Assembly: GCF_022179545.1 (NCBI RefSeq) | Contig: NZ_AP025518.1 | Coordinates: forward strand, 744,001 to 808,000 | DNA length: 64,000 bases | Direction of reading: 5' to 3' | Source: Mycolicibacterium fortuitum subsp. fortuitum | Lineage (GTDB): Bacteria; Actinomycetota; Actinomycetes; Mycobacteriales; Mycobacteriaceae | In this document: piece after piece, positions 24,601 to 33,710 of the stretch | How the letters are laid out: every line of letters starts with the position of its first letter | How positions within the stretch are numbered: position 1 is the first letter of the stretch | Translations under genes and position numbers: made by a program | The notes under the pieces: model-generated | The model's database searches: none | What the model was told of the DNA's origin: nothing | Seen by the model: only the letters and a program-made list of their open reading frames with translations

Positions 24601-26081
24601 GACTTCGCCTTCATCCGGCTCACGGTGCGGACGGCGTTCTGCAGCTCTTCCAAGCCGTCACCGAGGGCGGACAGGATCGGCCACGGGTCGTCGACCAACT
24701 CACGGTCGACGACGATGCCGAACTCGAGGGAATCCTGATAGCTCATGACGGTGATGTTGATGCCGATCCCGTCGAGCACCCCGGAGACCGGGAACTGGGC
24801 GCGCTGTTTGACCCCGCCGAGGTACAGCGGCGTGGCCGGGCCGGGGACATTCGAGATCATGGCGTTCGCAGGCTGATTGAGGCCGCGCACCCCGGCCAGT
24901 CGAGACAGCGACCGAGCGGCCTGGGCGAACAAGGCAGGCGGGATGAAGTGATTGGCGTCTTGCAGCAGTGAGGCCGGCAGCGCGCGCTGCCGTTCCTTGG
25001 CGGCGTTCATCGCTTTGTTGATCCGGCGCACCCGCTCGACGGGATCGGCCTCATCGGTGGGCAGCTGGGTGAGCATCACCGACACCCGGTTACCGAAGGT
25101 GCCCTGCTGCTCGGGAGTGCGCACCGACATTGGGATGAAACTCGCGAGAGGTTCGGCGGGCAGCTCGCCCTGCTTGTCGAGCCAGGACCGCAGACCCGCC
25201 GTGCAGATTGCCAGCACGACATCGTTGACGGTGCAGCCGAGGGCGTTCTTTATCGCTTTGACCTCGGCCAGCGGCATCGAGCCGAATGCGACGCGGCGGT
25301 GCGGTGACACCCGCGCCTGGAACCGGGTCCGGGGAGCGGTGACGTCGCTGCCCCGCAGCGCGGTCACAGGACTGCCGGCTTTCAAGGCGCGCTTGACGAG
25401 CCGGCTGCTGCGGGCGAGGGCCTTCACTCCGGGCAAGTGCCGGATGGTGGGAACGTCGTCGAGGTGCGGCAGTGCCGTGGGGCCGGCCCGCAGCACCCGC
25501 AGCGGCTGGCTCGCCAGCCCGACCAGACCGCGACCCAGCATCTCCACCTCGGAGGGGTACTTCTCCGCCACGATCGTGGGTGCCGCTTCACGTTAACGCC
25601 CGGTCGTGTCGTCGAGGAGGATGCTCATGACCTCGACGCCGGACACCCCGTCGACCGCGGCGTGGTGCATCTTCGTCAACACCGCGACGCCGCCGTCTTC
25701 GAGTCCGTGGATGACGTACACCTCCCAGAGCGGGCGGGCCCGGTCGAGCTGACGGCCGATGATCCGGGCCACCTGCTCGGCGAGCTGGCGCTGGTCGCCC
25801 GGTGCGGGCAGGGCCAGCTCGCGGACGTGGTACTCGATGTCGAACGAGCCGTCGTCGACCCAGTACGGGTAGTCCAGCGAGAAGGGCACCTGGGCCAGCC
25901 GCCAGCGGAAGGTGGGCAGCAGGTGCAGGCGTTCGCTGATGACTCCGCGAACGAGGGCGGCATCGAGCGGCTCGCCCGATGCGGTGTGGGAGTCGTAGAT
26001 GCCGAGAACACTGACGTGCCCCTGGACACGGTCGTTCTCCATGGCCAGGAACTGCGCGTCGAGGCTGGTCAGTTGTCGCAT
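24597..26081 (-). pseudogene. WS/DGAT acyltransferase, broken by one in-frame stop
   Basis: The protein reads as a wax ester synthase/diacylglycerol acyltransferase. The N-terminal part (MRQLTSLDAQFLAMEN) carries the catalytic HHAAVDG near residue 139. A TAA codon at 25593-25595 follows LDDTTGR, and the same frame continues as REAAPTIVAEKYPSEVEML and on through the normal C-terminal domain (NVPGPATPLYLGG) to 24597. The total of about 490 codons is the family length. A second protein could start at the GTG at 25571 but would lack the active site. The gene is the first of an operon with the acyl-CoA ligase and the SnoaL gene. It may be a real nonsense mutation or a sequencing error. Confidence 0.82.
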
Positions 26082-26196
26082 GTGAAGATCGTCTGTCAGC
26101 GGGGCCGGCATTCTCTTGTCTGCGGGCGCCAACGCTGCGGCCGGTCGTTGTTCAATTTGCCTACCGTGGGCCGGGGACGGCGCTACCGTGCACTGC

Positions 26197-27510
26197 ATGG
26201 AGCCGGCCTGGGCAGACGCACAGGGTGACGAGCAGCGACGGGTGTGGTCGGAGGTGTTGCGGCCGGCCGCCGCCGAGCTCGCCGAGCGGGCCCGCGAGAT
26301 CTCGGCCGCGGTGAACGATTACACCCGGGCTCGGCTGAGCGACCTGCTGGCCGACGAGCAGGCACTCGAGGTCAATCGGGCGAGTACCGAGGCGAGCATT
26401 CTCGACTTCGCGCAGGTGCTGTCGTCCGGCGACGATCCGCTGGCGGCGGTGCAGCTGCAGTCGCCGACGCTCGACTATGCACGGGACGGCGCACAACACG
26501 GCATCCCGCTCACCACGCTCATGCGCAGTTATCGCCTCGCGCACGCCGCCAGCGCGACTCATTTCACCGCGATTCTGCAGAACCACGCGAGCAATGCCGA
26601 AGAACTGCACCTTGCCTCGGAGCTGGGGTCGGCGTGGATGTTCGCCTACGTCGACGCCGCGCTGTGCCTGGTGGAGGAGGTGTACACCGCCGAACGCGAC
26701 CGATGGCTGCGAAGCGCCGCTGCCAGCCAAGCCGAGACCATCGCCACCATCCTGGCCGGTGAACCGATCGACACCGACGTGGCCACCCGGCGGCTTCGCC
26801 ACGATGTCCGCCGGGTCCACGTCGCTGCGATCGCCTGGCTCGAATCTCACGAAGAAGGACGCAACACGCAGGCCGTCCTCGAAGCGGCGATCCGCGACAT
26901 CGCCTCCGCCATCGGCAATCAGAAGCCGCTCGTGCATCCGCTCGGAATACTGTCGACCGCCGCCTGGATCAGCTCGCACAGCCCCATCCCGTCGAAGGTG
27001 TTGGACGAGTTACGGTTCCGGACTGCAAATGCGCCCGGTGTGCGGGTCGCGATCGGTGAGCCGGCGCCCGGGATCGGGGGTTTCCGGTCGAGCTATGTGG
27101 AAGCGGTTGAGGCGCAACGAGTCGCACGCCTTGCCGGCCGCGCGGCCGGGAGCGTCACCCGCTACGACAATGTGTCGCTGCGGGCCATCGCGACCGCCAA
27201 CCTCGACCAGGCGCGCGATTTCGTGCGACGCGAACTCGGACCGCTCGGGGAGATGGACGAAACCACCCGGCGGCTCGCCGCCACGGTGCGCGCCTACCTC
27301 GACGAAAACTGCAGCCGCGGAAGGACAGCCAAGCGGCTCCACGTCCACGACAACACCGTCGCCTACCGGATCCGTCAGGCGGAGGAACTGTTGGGTAGAT
27401 CGTTGGAGCGGCGCACCCTCGAGTTGCGTGTCGCGCTGGCCCTGGCCGATGTCGTCGCCGAATCCTCCGATTCGGCGACGCCACCCGCTTCCCTACGGCC
27501 GGCCAACTGA
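26197..27510 (+). CDS. PucR/CdaR-family transcriptional regulator
   Basis: The 437-residue product has an N-terminal helical sensor region, a middle GGDEF-like fold and a C-terminal PucR-type HTH (about 365-412, AYLDENCSRGRTAKRLHVHD followed by NTVAYRIRQAEELLG). The ATG at 26197 was chosen because the longer frame from 26116 has no family similarity. It is divergent from the WS/DGAT operon with 115 bp between the starts, so control of that operon is likely but not shown. Confidence 0.82.
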   Translation: MEPAWADAQGDEQRRVWSEVLRPAAAELAERAREISAAVNDYTRARLSDLLADEQALEVNRASTEASILDFAQVLSSGDDPLAAVQLQSPTLDYARDGAQHGIPLTTLMRSYRLAHAASATHFTAILQNHASNAEELHLASELGSAWMFAYVDAALCLVEEVYTAERDRWLRSAAASQAETIATILAGEPIDTDVATRRLRHDVRRVHVAAIAWLESHEEGRNTQAVLEAAIRDIASAIGNQKPLVHPLGILSTAAWISSHSPIPSKVLDELRFRTANAPGVRVAIGEPAPGIGGFRSSYVEAVEAQRVARLAGRAAGSVTRYDNVSLRAIATANLDQARDFVRRELGPLGEMDETTRRLAATVRAYLDENCSRGRTAKRLHVHDNTVAYRIRQAEELLGRSLERRTLELRVALALADVVAESSDSATPPASLRPAN

Positions 27511-27523
27511 CCAAGCGCCCCGG

Positions 27524-28312
27524 TCACACCCGGCCGAGCATCGCGTCGCGCACCCGCCCCACCCCGGCCAGGCGCGCGAGGTCACCGATCAGAACCGGTG
27601 CGACGGCACCGATTCCGGTCAGTAGTCGCACGCCGACCGAGGCGACCGTGGTTTCCGGGGTGTCACGCTCGATGGCCCTGGCCACCTCCCGGGCGACATC
27701 CTCGGGTGAACTCGTCCCGAACCCTCGCGGCAGGGCGACACCGGTGTCCGCCAGCATGCCCGCATCACGGATCGGACCGGGAAAGATCGTGGACACCCCG
27801 ATGCCGGTGCCGTGCAGCTCTTGCCGCAGGGCCAGCCCGAGGCCACGCAGGCCCCATTTGGTGGCCGTGTACACCGCGCCGTTCCCGGGTGTCGCAATGA
27901 GTCCGGCTCCCGACGAGATGAAGACGATGTGACCTCGGCCGCGGCGCTGCATCGACGTCACCGCGGCCCGGGCGAGCGCGGCGGGGGCCAGCAGGTTGAT
28001 ACGTACGGCTTCTTCGATCTCACTGTCGCTCAGCATCGCGAGGTCCTGCGGGATACCGACGCCCGCGTTGGCGACGAGGATGTCCACGTCGCCCGCACTG
28101 TCCATCAGATCCCGAGCCGCGTCGAGGTCGGTCAGATCTGCGGTCAGCGCGCGGGCGGTCGGGCCGAGCTCGCCGACCAGCTTCGTCAGCTGCAGCTCGC
28201 GCCGGCCCGTCACCGTGAGTGCGCACCCGCGTCCGGCGAGTTCTCGTGTGATGGCCCGGCCGATCCCGCCCGTCGCTCCGGTTACCAGTGCGCTGCGGCC
28301 TGTGAGTTGCAT
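27524..28312 (-). CDS. Short-chain dehydrogenase/reductase (SDR)
   Basis: The 262-residue product has the classical SDR motifs: TGATGGIG near residue 11, NAGVG near 85, SSGAGL and the active-site YTATK near 148. It probably uses NADP(H), given the RR after strand two. Its start lies 23 bp after the stop of the SDR at 28336-29184, so the two are co-transcribed; its end nearly meets that of the convergent PucR gene. The substrate is unknown. Confidence 0.82.
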   Translation of the reverse strand: MQLTGRSALVTGATGGIGRAITRELAGRGCALTVTGRRELQLTKLVGELGPTARALTADLTDLDAARDLMDSAGDVDILVANAGVGIPQDLAMLSDSEIEEAVRINLLAPAALARAAVTSMQRRGRGHIVFISSGAGLIATPGNGAVYTATKWGLRGLGLALRQELHGTGIGVSTIFPGPIRDAGMLADTGVALPRGFGTSSPEDVAREVARAIERDTPETTVASVGVRLLTGIGAVAPVLIGDLARLAGVGRVRDAMLGRV

Positions 28313-28335
28313 GTTGCGTCCTCGAATGTGGCTGG

Positions 28336-29184
28336 TTACTTGGATAATTCAGCGACGCGTGCCGCGAGCCGGCGTGCGAGCGGCGGGGCAGTGCGCGAGA
28401 GCGCATACATCAGGTGCGCTTCGGCGGCGACCGGAGCGACCGCCCGGTTGCGGTCGACTGCGCGCAGGATGTTCTTGGCGACGCGCTCAGGGGTGTACCC
28501 GCGCTTGTGGTAGGTCGACTCGAGGTGCCTGCGCCGTTCGTCGACGTCGCCGCCCCCGCGGATAGGGCTGGTCTGCGTGATGGCGGTGTTGATGATGCCG
28601 GGGCACACCGCGGTGACCCCGATGCCATGGGGTCTCAGTTCCATGCGCAGCGCTTCGGACAAGCCGAGTACGGCGAACTTCGTCGCGCTGTAGGCCGTCA
28701 GTTGGGGATTGGCCAGGAGACCGGCCGCCGAGGACAGATTGACGACGTGACCACCGCGACCCGAGTCGATCATGGTGGGCAGGAAAGCGCTACAGCCGTG
28801 TACCACGCCCATCAGGTTGACGTCGACCAGCCATTGCCAATCTTTGATGCCGGTGTCCAGGAAACCGCCCACCAGGCCGACTCCGGCGTTGTTGACCAAC
28901 AGGTCCACCCGGCCGAAACGTTCGGCGGTGGCGTCGGCGAAACGTGTCATCGACTCGGTTTCGGACACGTCCGCCCACGATGTCAGCACCTGCGCGTCGT
29001 GGGCGCGCGCCGCGTCGGCGGTGTCGGACAGGCCGCCCTCATCAACGTCGCACAGGGCCAGTTGGGCGTGGCGTCGCGCGCACAGCAGGGCGATTTCGCG
29101 GCCGATGCCGCTGCCGGCACCGGTGACGACCACCACCCGATCGGTCAGGTCGGCGGTCTTGAATCGAGGTCCAATTATGGGCAT
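28336..29184 (-). CDS. Short-chain dehydrogenase/reductase (SDR)
   Basis: The 282-residue product has TGAGSGIG near residue 21, NNAGVG near 97, LSSAAGL, and the catalytic YSATK near 166. The Asp after strand two (LCDVDEGG) suggests NAD(H). The C-terminal extension (TPERVAKNILRAVDRNR) is typical of mycobacterial SDRs involved in lipid or xenobiotic oxidation. It is the first gene of a pair with the SDR at 27524-28312. Confidence 0.82.
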   Translation of the reverse strand: MPIIGPRFKTADLTDRVVVVTGAGSGIGREIALLCARRHAQLALCDVDEGGLSDTADAARAHDAQVLTSWADVSETESMTRFADATAERFGRVDLLVNNAGVGLVGGFLDTGIKDWQWLVDVNLMGVVHGCSAFLPTMIDSGRGGHVVNLSSAAGLLANPQLTAYSATKFAVLGLSEALRMELRPHGIGVTAVCPGIINTAITQTSPIRGGGDVDERRRHLESTYHKRGYTPERVAKNILRAVDRNRAVAPVAAEAHLMYALSRTAPPLARRLAARVAELSK

Positions 29185-29263
29185 GCGTCGAAGCTATGGA
29201 CATGGCCTGGCTGTTCGCTCGTGCCGATGAGCCAACGTGTGCGCGGTCGGTTGTCGCAATGGG

Positions 29264-30205
29264 CTAATCGACGCTGTTCACCCGCAGATGCTGGACGAGA
29301 TGGCCGGCAATGCGTTTCGTCGCGTCGTGCGCCGAGGCTGCTTCCGATCTGGTGAAGCCGTGGTCGATACCTTCAAAACAATGGTGAGTGGTCGGGACAC
29401 CCGCGTCGGACAAACGTGCCGCCAGCTCATCACCCTCAGGACCGAGGGTGTCGAGGGCGCCGGTCAGAATCAACGTCGGCGGCATCGCGGCCGTCAGCTC
29501 GTCATCGAAGCGGGGAGAGGCCAGCGGCTCCCGCGAGCGGCTCGTGTCCACGAGGTACGAGTCGATCACGAGTCGTTGGATCCTTCGCGATATGCGTGGA
29601 CGCGGCTTGGCCGAGGTGCGGTCGGCACGGCTGAGGTCGACGACGGGAAAGGCCAGCGCCGCGGCGCGGAACCCGACATCGCCTGTGCGATAAGCCTGCT
29701 GGCATACGTTGATGGCGAGCTTCGCGCCCGCGCTCGCACCCGTCACCGACATTCGGGCGGCGTCCCAGCCGCGGTGACCGGCTTCGCCGCGTACCCACAG
29801 CGCGACATCGAAGCACTCTTGTTCGGCCACCGGATATCGCACCTGTGGTGCCGTGGCGTAGTCGGCCAAGACGACCACTGCGCCGGCCTCAGCCGCGATG
29901 TGGTGCGCGATGTATTCCTCCTGCCGTGGGTTTCGCACGATGAAGGCCCCGCCGTGCAAGTGCAGATTGACCGGCGGCCCGTCCGCTCCGGTCATGGCGA
30001 GTGGGGCGTCGGGGTGCGGCCAGTAGATCAGGCACCGGACGGCGCCGTGGCGAGTCGGTACGTCGACGACCTCGGGTGGGGAGACGCGCCGGGTCGCGGA
30101 ACTGAAACTGCGCGGGGTGGGTGTCAACGGCAGCAGCCGTTGGGCCAGGTGGGCTGCGACCCGGACCCCTGCGTGTCGTGCCCGGGTAGACATAGCTGTG
30201 TTCAC
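29264..30205 (-). CDS. Alpha/beta-hydrolase, hormone-sensitive-lipase type esterase
   Basis: The 313-residue product has the oxyanion motif HLHGGAF, the nucleophile elbow GASAG, an acid residue in GALDTLG and a His in GIDHGFT, in the right order for the HSL/Lip family of mycobacteria. No signal peptide is evident, so it is probably cytoplasmic. An in-frame ATG a few codons in (MSTRARHAG) is an alternative start. It stands between the SDR pair and a divergent membrane protein gene. Confidence 0.8.
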   Translation of the reverse strand: MNTAMSTRARHAGVRVAAHLAQRLLPLTPTPRSFSSATRRVSPPEVVDVPTRHGAVRCLIYWPHPDAPLAMTGADGPPVNLHLHGGAFIVRNPRQEEYIAHHIAAEAGAVVVLADYATAPQVRYPVAEQECFDVALWVRGEAGHRGWDAARMSVTGASAGAKLAINVCQQAYRTGDVGFRAAALAFPVVDLSRADRTSAKPRPRISRRIQRLVIDSYLVDTSRSREPLASPRFDDELTAAMPPTLILTGALDTLGPEGDELAARLSDAGVPTTHHCFEGIDHGFTRSEAASAHDATKRIAGHLVQHLRVNSVD

Positions 30206-30292
30206 GCGGCGGAACGGTAGCCAGGGCCGTTCGTCGCCGGCTTGTCTCGATAAGCTGAAAACTGCGGCTGCCGTTGTCGTTTTTGGCCGTCT

Positions 30293-30305
30293 TGGGAACT
30301 TCCCA
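30293..30305. promoter_or_regulatory. TGGGAA-C-TTCCCA palindrome upstream of membrane protein gene
   Basis: A perfect 6-1-6 inverted repeat lies 24 bp before the GTG start at 30329 and inside the divergent intergenic region. It could be an operator; no regulator gene is adjacent. Confidence 0.3.
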
Positions 30306-30328
30306 GCTGCGTTTCCTACAGTCGTCGC

Positions 30329-31108
30329 GTGCTCGGCAAAGCCCTCGACGCCTTCCTGGACTCTCCCCTGTCCGGGATCGTGCCGTGGGCGCTGATGGCG
30401 ATTCTGGCCGGACCGGGACGGTATGAGATCGCGGTGTGGGGCGCGCTCGGTTTCTCACTGCTGGTGCTGGCGCTGGACCGTCGCCGCAACATTCCGGTGC
30501 ACGTGCTGGAGATGCTGGGAGTGAGCTTCTTCGTGGTGCTGGCCGTCATCGGGCTGGTGGCCTCCAGAGGGCAGAAAATGTGGCTGGAGATGTGGTCAGG
30601 GGAGATCACGAATGCCTCCTTGGCTATCTTCGCGCTGGTCAGCCTGCTGATCGGCCGGCCGTACACGACGGCGTACGCGCGCGACGTGACCCCGCCCGAC
30701 CATTGGGGAACGCCGCTGTTCAAGCGCACCAACATGGTGGTGACCGCGGTCTGGGCGGCGGCCTTCGGGTTCTCTGCCTCGGTCGGCTTCCTCGGGGACG
30801 TGCTCTATGGCAGTACCGACAATTTCTGGACGGGTTGGATTCTGCAGCTGGGTGCACTTTTCTTCGCGGTGGCCGTCACCGAGTTCTATCCCGAATACGC
30901 CCGGGCCAAGGAGGCGGCCCATGCGCTGCACCCGGTGCCGTCATGGTCGCGGGTGTTCGAGTGGCTGCCTCCGTTCGTGCTGGCCACCGGCGTGGCCGGC
31001 TGGATGCTGGCCAGTGTCAGCAGCGGGGTGGCCTCCGACCTGGTGGTGGTCGGTGCGTTCGGCACGGCACTGTTGCGACGGCGTGAGCTGCGGGCCCGGG
31101 CCACCTAG
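30329..31108 (+). CDS. Multi-pass membrane protein, unknown function
   Basis: The 259-residue product has about six to seven hydrophobic helices (IVPWALMAILAG, AALGFSLLVLAL-like, LGVSFFVVLAVIGLV, NASLAIFALVSLLIG, VVTAVWAAAFGFSASVGFL, WILQLGALFFAVAV, VLATGVAGWMLASV). It contains YTTAYARDVTPPDHWGTPLF between helices, a motif seen in an uncharacterised actinobacterial membrane family. No catalytic motif is recognised. The start is a GTG; the end is 3 bp from the convergent SBP gene. Confidence 0.7.
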   Translation: MLGKALDAFLDSPLSGIVPWALMAILAGPGRYEIAVWGALGFSLLVLALDRRRNIPVHVLEMLGVSFFVVLAVIGLVASRGQKMWLEMWSGEITNASLAIFALVSLLIGRPYTTAYARDVTPPDHWGTPLFKRTNMVVTAVWAAAFGFSASVGFLGDVLYGSTDNFWTGWILQLGALFFAVAVTEFYPEYARAKEAAHALHPVPSWSRVFEWLPPFVLATGVAGWMLASVSSGVASDLVVVGAFGTALLRRRELRARAT

Positions 31109-31111
31109 CGG

Positions 31112-32083
31112 TCAGGACTTACTCGGCTCCGGCAGGAACTGGTTGTCGAGGAACTTCGCGTAGTCGGGCAGTTGTGTGCCGGGGTCGATGGATTTCTGGG
31201 TCTTGGCCCACTCCGCCAACTCGGTGAGCTTGCCGGCCAGATCAGGTTTCAGCTGCAGCGTGAAGTCAAATTCGCCGAGCACCGTGTCCAGTAGTTGAGG
31301 ATCCAACTGGGTGGCCTTCGCGACGGCGTCGGTGGCGGCCTTGTCGTGGTGGGACAGGGCAATACCGGCGTCGCCGAGCGCCGCGAGGAAAGCGGTGATG
31401 GCCTTGCCCTTGGTGGCGACGGCCGATTCGGTGGCGACGAACAGGCTGTGCTGGTTGTAGGTTCCGCCGCTCAGCGCGACTGCGTCTTCGCCGAGGGCTT
31501 TGATTGTCTGTGCCTGGTAGGGCTGGAAGATCGATACCGCGTCGACGTTGTGCTGGGTGGCGGCAGTAACGATCGCAGACGGCGCCACCTGCACCAACTC
31601 AGCCTTGACGTTGTTCTGCGCCATGGCGTTCGACACATAGTAGGCGGCGCTGGTGCCCAGCGGAGTGCCGATCGACTTGCCCGCCAGATCGGCGACGGTG
31701 TTGATGCCGGCGCCGCGGCGAGCGACGATACGCGAACCCTCCCAACGGGATCCGTCGGCGATCACCCGCAGGGTGGGTGTGCGGGTCAGCGCGGCCGAGG
31801 TCGGCACGTCGGCCGCGGTGGTGATGTCGACCTGACCGGCCGCCGCGGCCTGCAGTGCCTCGACACCGGATTGGAAGTTCACCACCTTGACGTTGACGTT
31901 GTGCTGGCCGAACAGGCCGGTGTCGGCGGCGACGGGGATCTGCGCCCAGGACGGGTCGACGACGAACCCGACGGTGAGCTGATCGGCGTTCGCGGCGCCC
32001 GGATCGGTGCAGGCGGTGCCGGTGACAGCGAGGGCGGCAGCGGCAACTGCTGCGGCGACGATGCGCCGAAGAGGGGTCTTCAC
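31112..32083 (-). CDS. ABC transporter substrate-binding protein, sulfonate/nitrate (NMT1-like) type
   Basis: The 323-residue product has a signal peptide ending near Cys25 (AVTGTACTDPG), probably a lipoprotein. The periplasmic-binding fold follows (QLTVGFVVDPSWAQIPVAAD, GQVDITTAADVPTSAA, DAVSIFQPYQ), the pattern of SsuA/TauA/NMT1 proteins. It is the last gene of a four-gene operon with an ABC ATPase, a permease and an arylsulfotransferase-like protein, so an organosulfur substrate is likely. Confidence 0.82.
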   Translation of the reverse strand: MKTPLRRIVAAAVAAAALAVTGTACTDPGAANADQLTVGFVVDPSWAQIPVAADTGLFGQHNVNVKVVNFQSGVEALQAAAAGQVDITTAADVPTSAALTRTPTLRVIADGSRWEGSRIVARRGAGINTVADLAGKSIGTPLGTSAAYYVSNAMAQNNVKAELVQVAPSAIVTAATQHNVDAVSIFQPYQAQTIKALGEDAVALSGGTYNQHSLFVATESAVATKGKAITAFLAALGDAGIALSHHDKAATDAVAKATQLDPQLLDTVLGEFDFTLQLKPDLAGKLTELAEWAKTQKSIDPGTQLPDYAKFLDNQFLPEPSKS

Positions 32084-32110
32084 GGATGGGGTCCTTTGTG
32101 GGTAGCGGGG

Positions 32111-32869
32111 TCAGTGGACGGCGTGGTCGATGCCGAGTTGGTGGTGCAGGGTCTTGCGGATCTCGCTGTAGCCCTGCTGATCTGCGAGTGCATCTGCCGG
32201 TCGCGGTCGGGTCAGGGGGTTGGTGATCCTCTCGACGATCTGTCCGTCGCGCAGCACACTGACGGTGTCTGCGAGCCGGATCGCCTCGTCGATGTCGTGC
32301 GTGACGAACACGATCGTGCGGTTCAGCCGCGTCCACAGGTCGATCAGCAGGTCCTGCATGCGCAGCCGGGTCAGTGCGTCGAGCGCCGCGAAGGGTTCGT
32401 CCATCAGCATCACTGCCGGTTCTCCGGCGAGCACGCGGGCGATGCTGACCCGCTGTCGCATGCCGCCGGACAGTTCGCCCGGACGTTGCGCGGCCACCTC
32501 GTCGCGCAGGCCGACCAGATCGAGCAGCTCGTGAATCTTGTCCCGCCGCGCAGGCTTCGACAACCGGCGCGCGGTCAGGGCGAAATCGATGTTGTCGGCG
32601 ACCGTCATCCACGGGAACAGCACGTCGCGCTGGAAGGCGACGCCGCGCCGGGGATGAGGCTCGGTGACCGTTTCACCACCGTCGGTCACCGAGCCCGTGG
32701 TGGCCGTGATGAGGCCGGCGAGGCAGTGCAACAGGGTCGATTTTCCGCTGCCGGAGGCGCCGACGAGGACCGAGAAGGTTCCGTCGGGAATGGTCAGCGA
32801 GATGCCCTTGAGCGTCGGCTCGTGCTTGCCGGGGAACCGCACCACGAGATCATGGGTCTGGATGGCCAT
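32111..32869 (-). CDS. ABC transporter ATP-binding protein, sulfonate/nitrate type
   Basis: The 252-residue product has Walker A GASGSGKST, signature LSGGMRQR, Walker B VMLMDEPFAALD and the His switch VTHDIDEA. The start at the ATG at 32869 (MAIQTHDLVVRFPG) was chosen; the frame is open upstream, but that part overlaps the permease gene. It energises import with the permease at 32871-33710 and the binding protein at 31112-32083. Confidence 0.9.
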   Translation of the reverse strand: MAIQTHDLVVRFPGKHEPTLKGISLTIPDGTFSVLVGASGSGKSTLLHCLAGLITATTGSVTDGGETVTEPHPRRGVAFQRDVLFPWMTVADNIDFALTARRLSKPARRDKIHELLDLVGLRDEVAAQRPGELSGGMRQRVSIARVLAGEPAVMLMDEPFAALDALTRLRMQDLLIDLWTRLNRTIVFVTHDIDEAIRLADTVSVLRDGQIVERITNPLTRPRPADALADQQGYSEIRKTLHHQLGIDHAVH

Positions 32870-32870
32870 C

Positions 32871-33710
32871 TCAACGCTCCTCGTGCGCCCAGCGGGTGAA
32901 CGGTGATGTGACCGAGGCGACCAGTTGGTCGCACAAGGCACCGATGATGCCAAGGACTATCAGGCAGAAGATCAGCCGATCGGCCTGGGAGAACAGCTGC
33001 GCCTGGGAGATCCGGTATCCGATACCCATTGTGGTGCCGGTCATCTCGGCCACCACGATCAGCACGAATGCCATCGCCGCGCCCACCCGCAGGCCCGACG
33101 CGATATCGGGAGCGGCCTCGGGCAACACCACCCTGGACAGGGTCTGCCAACGACCCGCCCCCAGGCAACGGGCCGCCTTCAGATAGTCGACCGGGGTGCT
33201 CGCCAACCCCGAGTGGCTGTTGATCCACACCGGGACGAAGACCCCGAGCGCAATGACCAGGATCTTGCTGTTCTCGCCGAGCCCGAACCAGAGGATCGCC
33301 AACGGCACGAGACCGATCGTCGGGATCGGCGAGAACACGCGGAGTACCGGTTGCAGCAGGCTGCGGCCCGCCCGCGTCGTCGCCGTGAGCACCGCGACGG
33401 CGATCCCGGCGACTGCGCCGATCGCGAAACCCACTGCCGCCCTGCTCAAACTGGCGGAGACGTCGGCGGCCAACAGGCCTTCGGTCCACAGCGTCTGCCC
33501 GGCGGCCAGGATCTCGGGCACACTCGGGAACAGCTGACGAGGAAACCGCCCGGTCGCCACGATCACCGACCACAACGCCGCGGTGATCCCCAGCCCGGCG
33601 AGCGTCCAGCCGAGGACGCCCAACCGGGCGACCACCGACCGCCCCCGGGACGGGCGGGTGTTGGACGGGCGGCTTGCCGCATGCGTGCGGACCGCCAAAC
33701 CGACTGTCAC
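32871..33710 (-). CDS. ABC transporter permease, sulfonate/nitrate type
   Basis: The 279-residue product has about six membrane helices and the permease EAA-like loop near residue 190 (AARCLGAGRWQTLSRVVLPEAAP), with the conserved Gly that meets the ATPase. It resembles SsuC/TauC. Its ATG overlaps the stop of the upstream arylsulfotransferase gene by four bases, and the ATPase ATG lies right after its stop, so the three are translationally coupled. Confidence 0.88.
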   Translation of the reverse strand: MTVGLAVRTHAASRPSNTRPSRGRSVVARLGVLGWTLAGLGITAALWSVIVATGRFPRQLFPSVPEILAAGQTLWTEGLLAADVSASLSRAAVGFAIGAVAGIAVAVLTATTRAGRSLLQPVLRVFSPIPTIGLVPLAILWFGLGENSKILVIALGVFVPVWINSHSGLASTPVDYLKAARCLGAGRWQTLSRVVLPEAAPDIASGLRVGAAMAFVLIVVAEMTGTTMGIGYRISQAQLFSQADRLIFCLIVLGIIGALCDQLVASVTSPFTRWAHEER

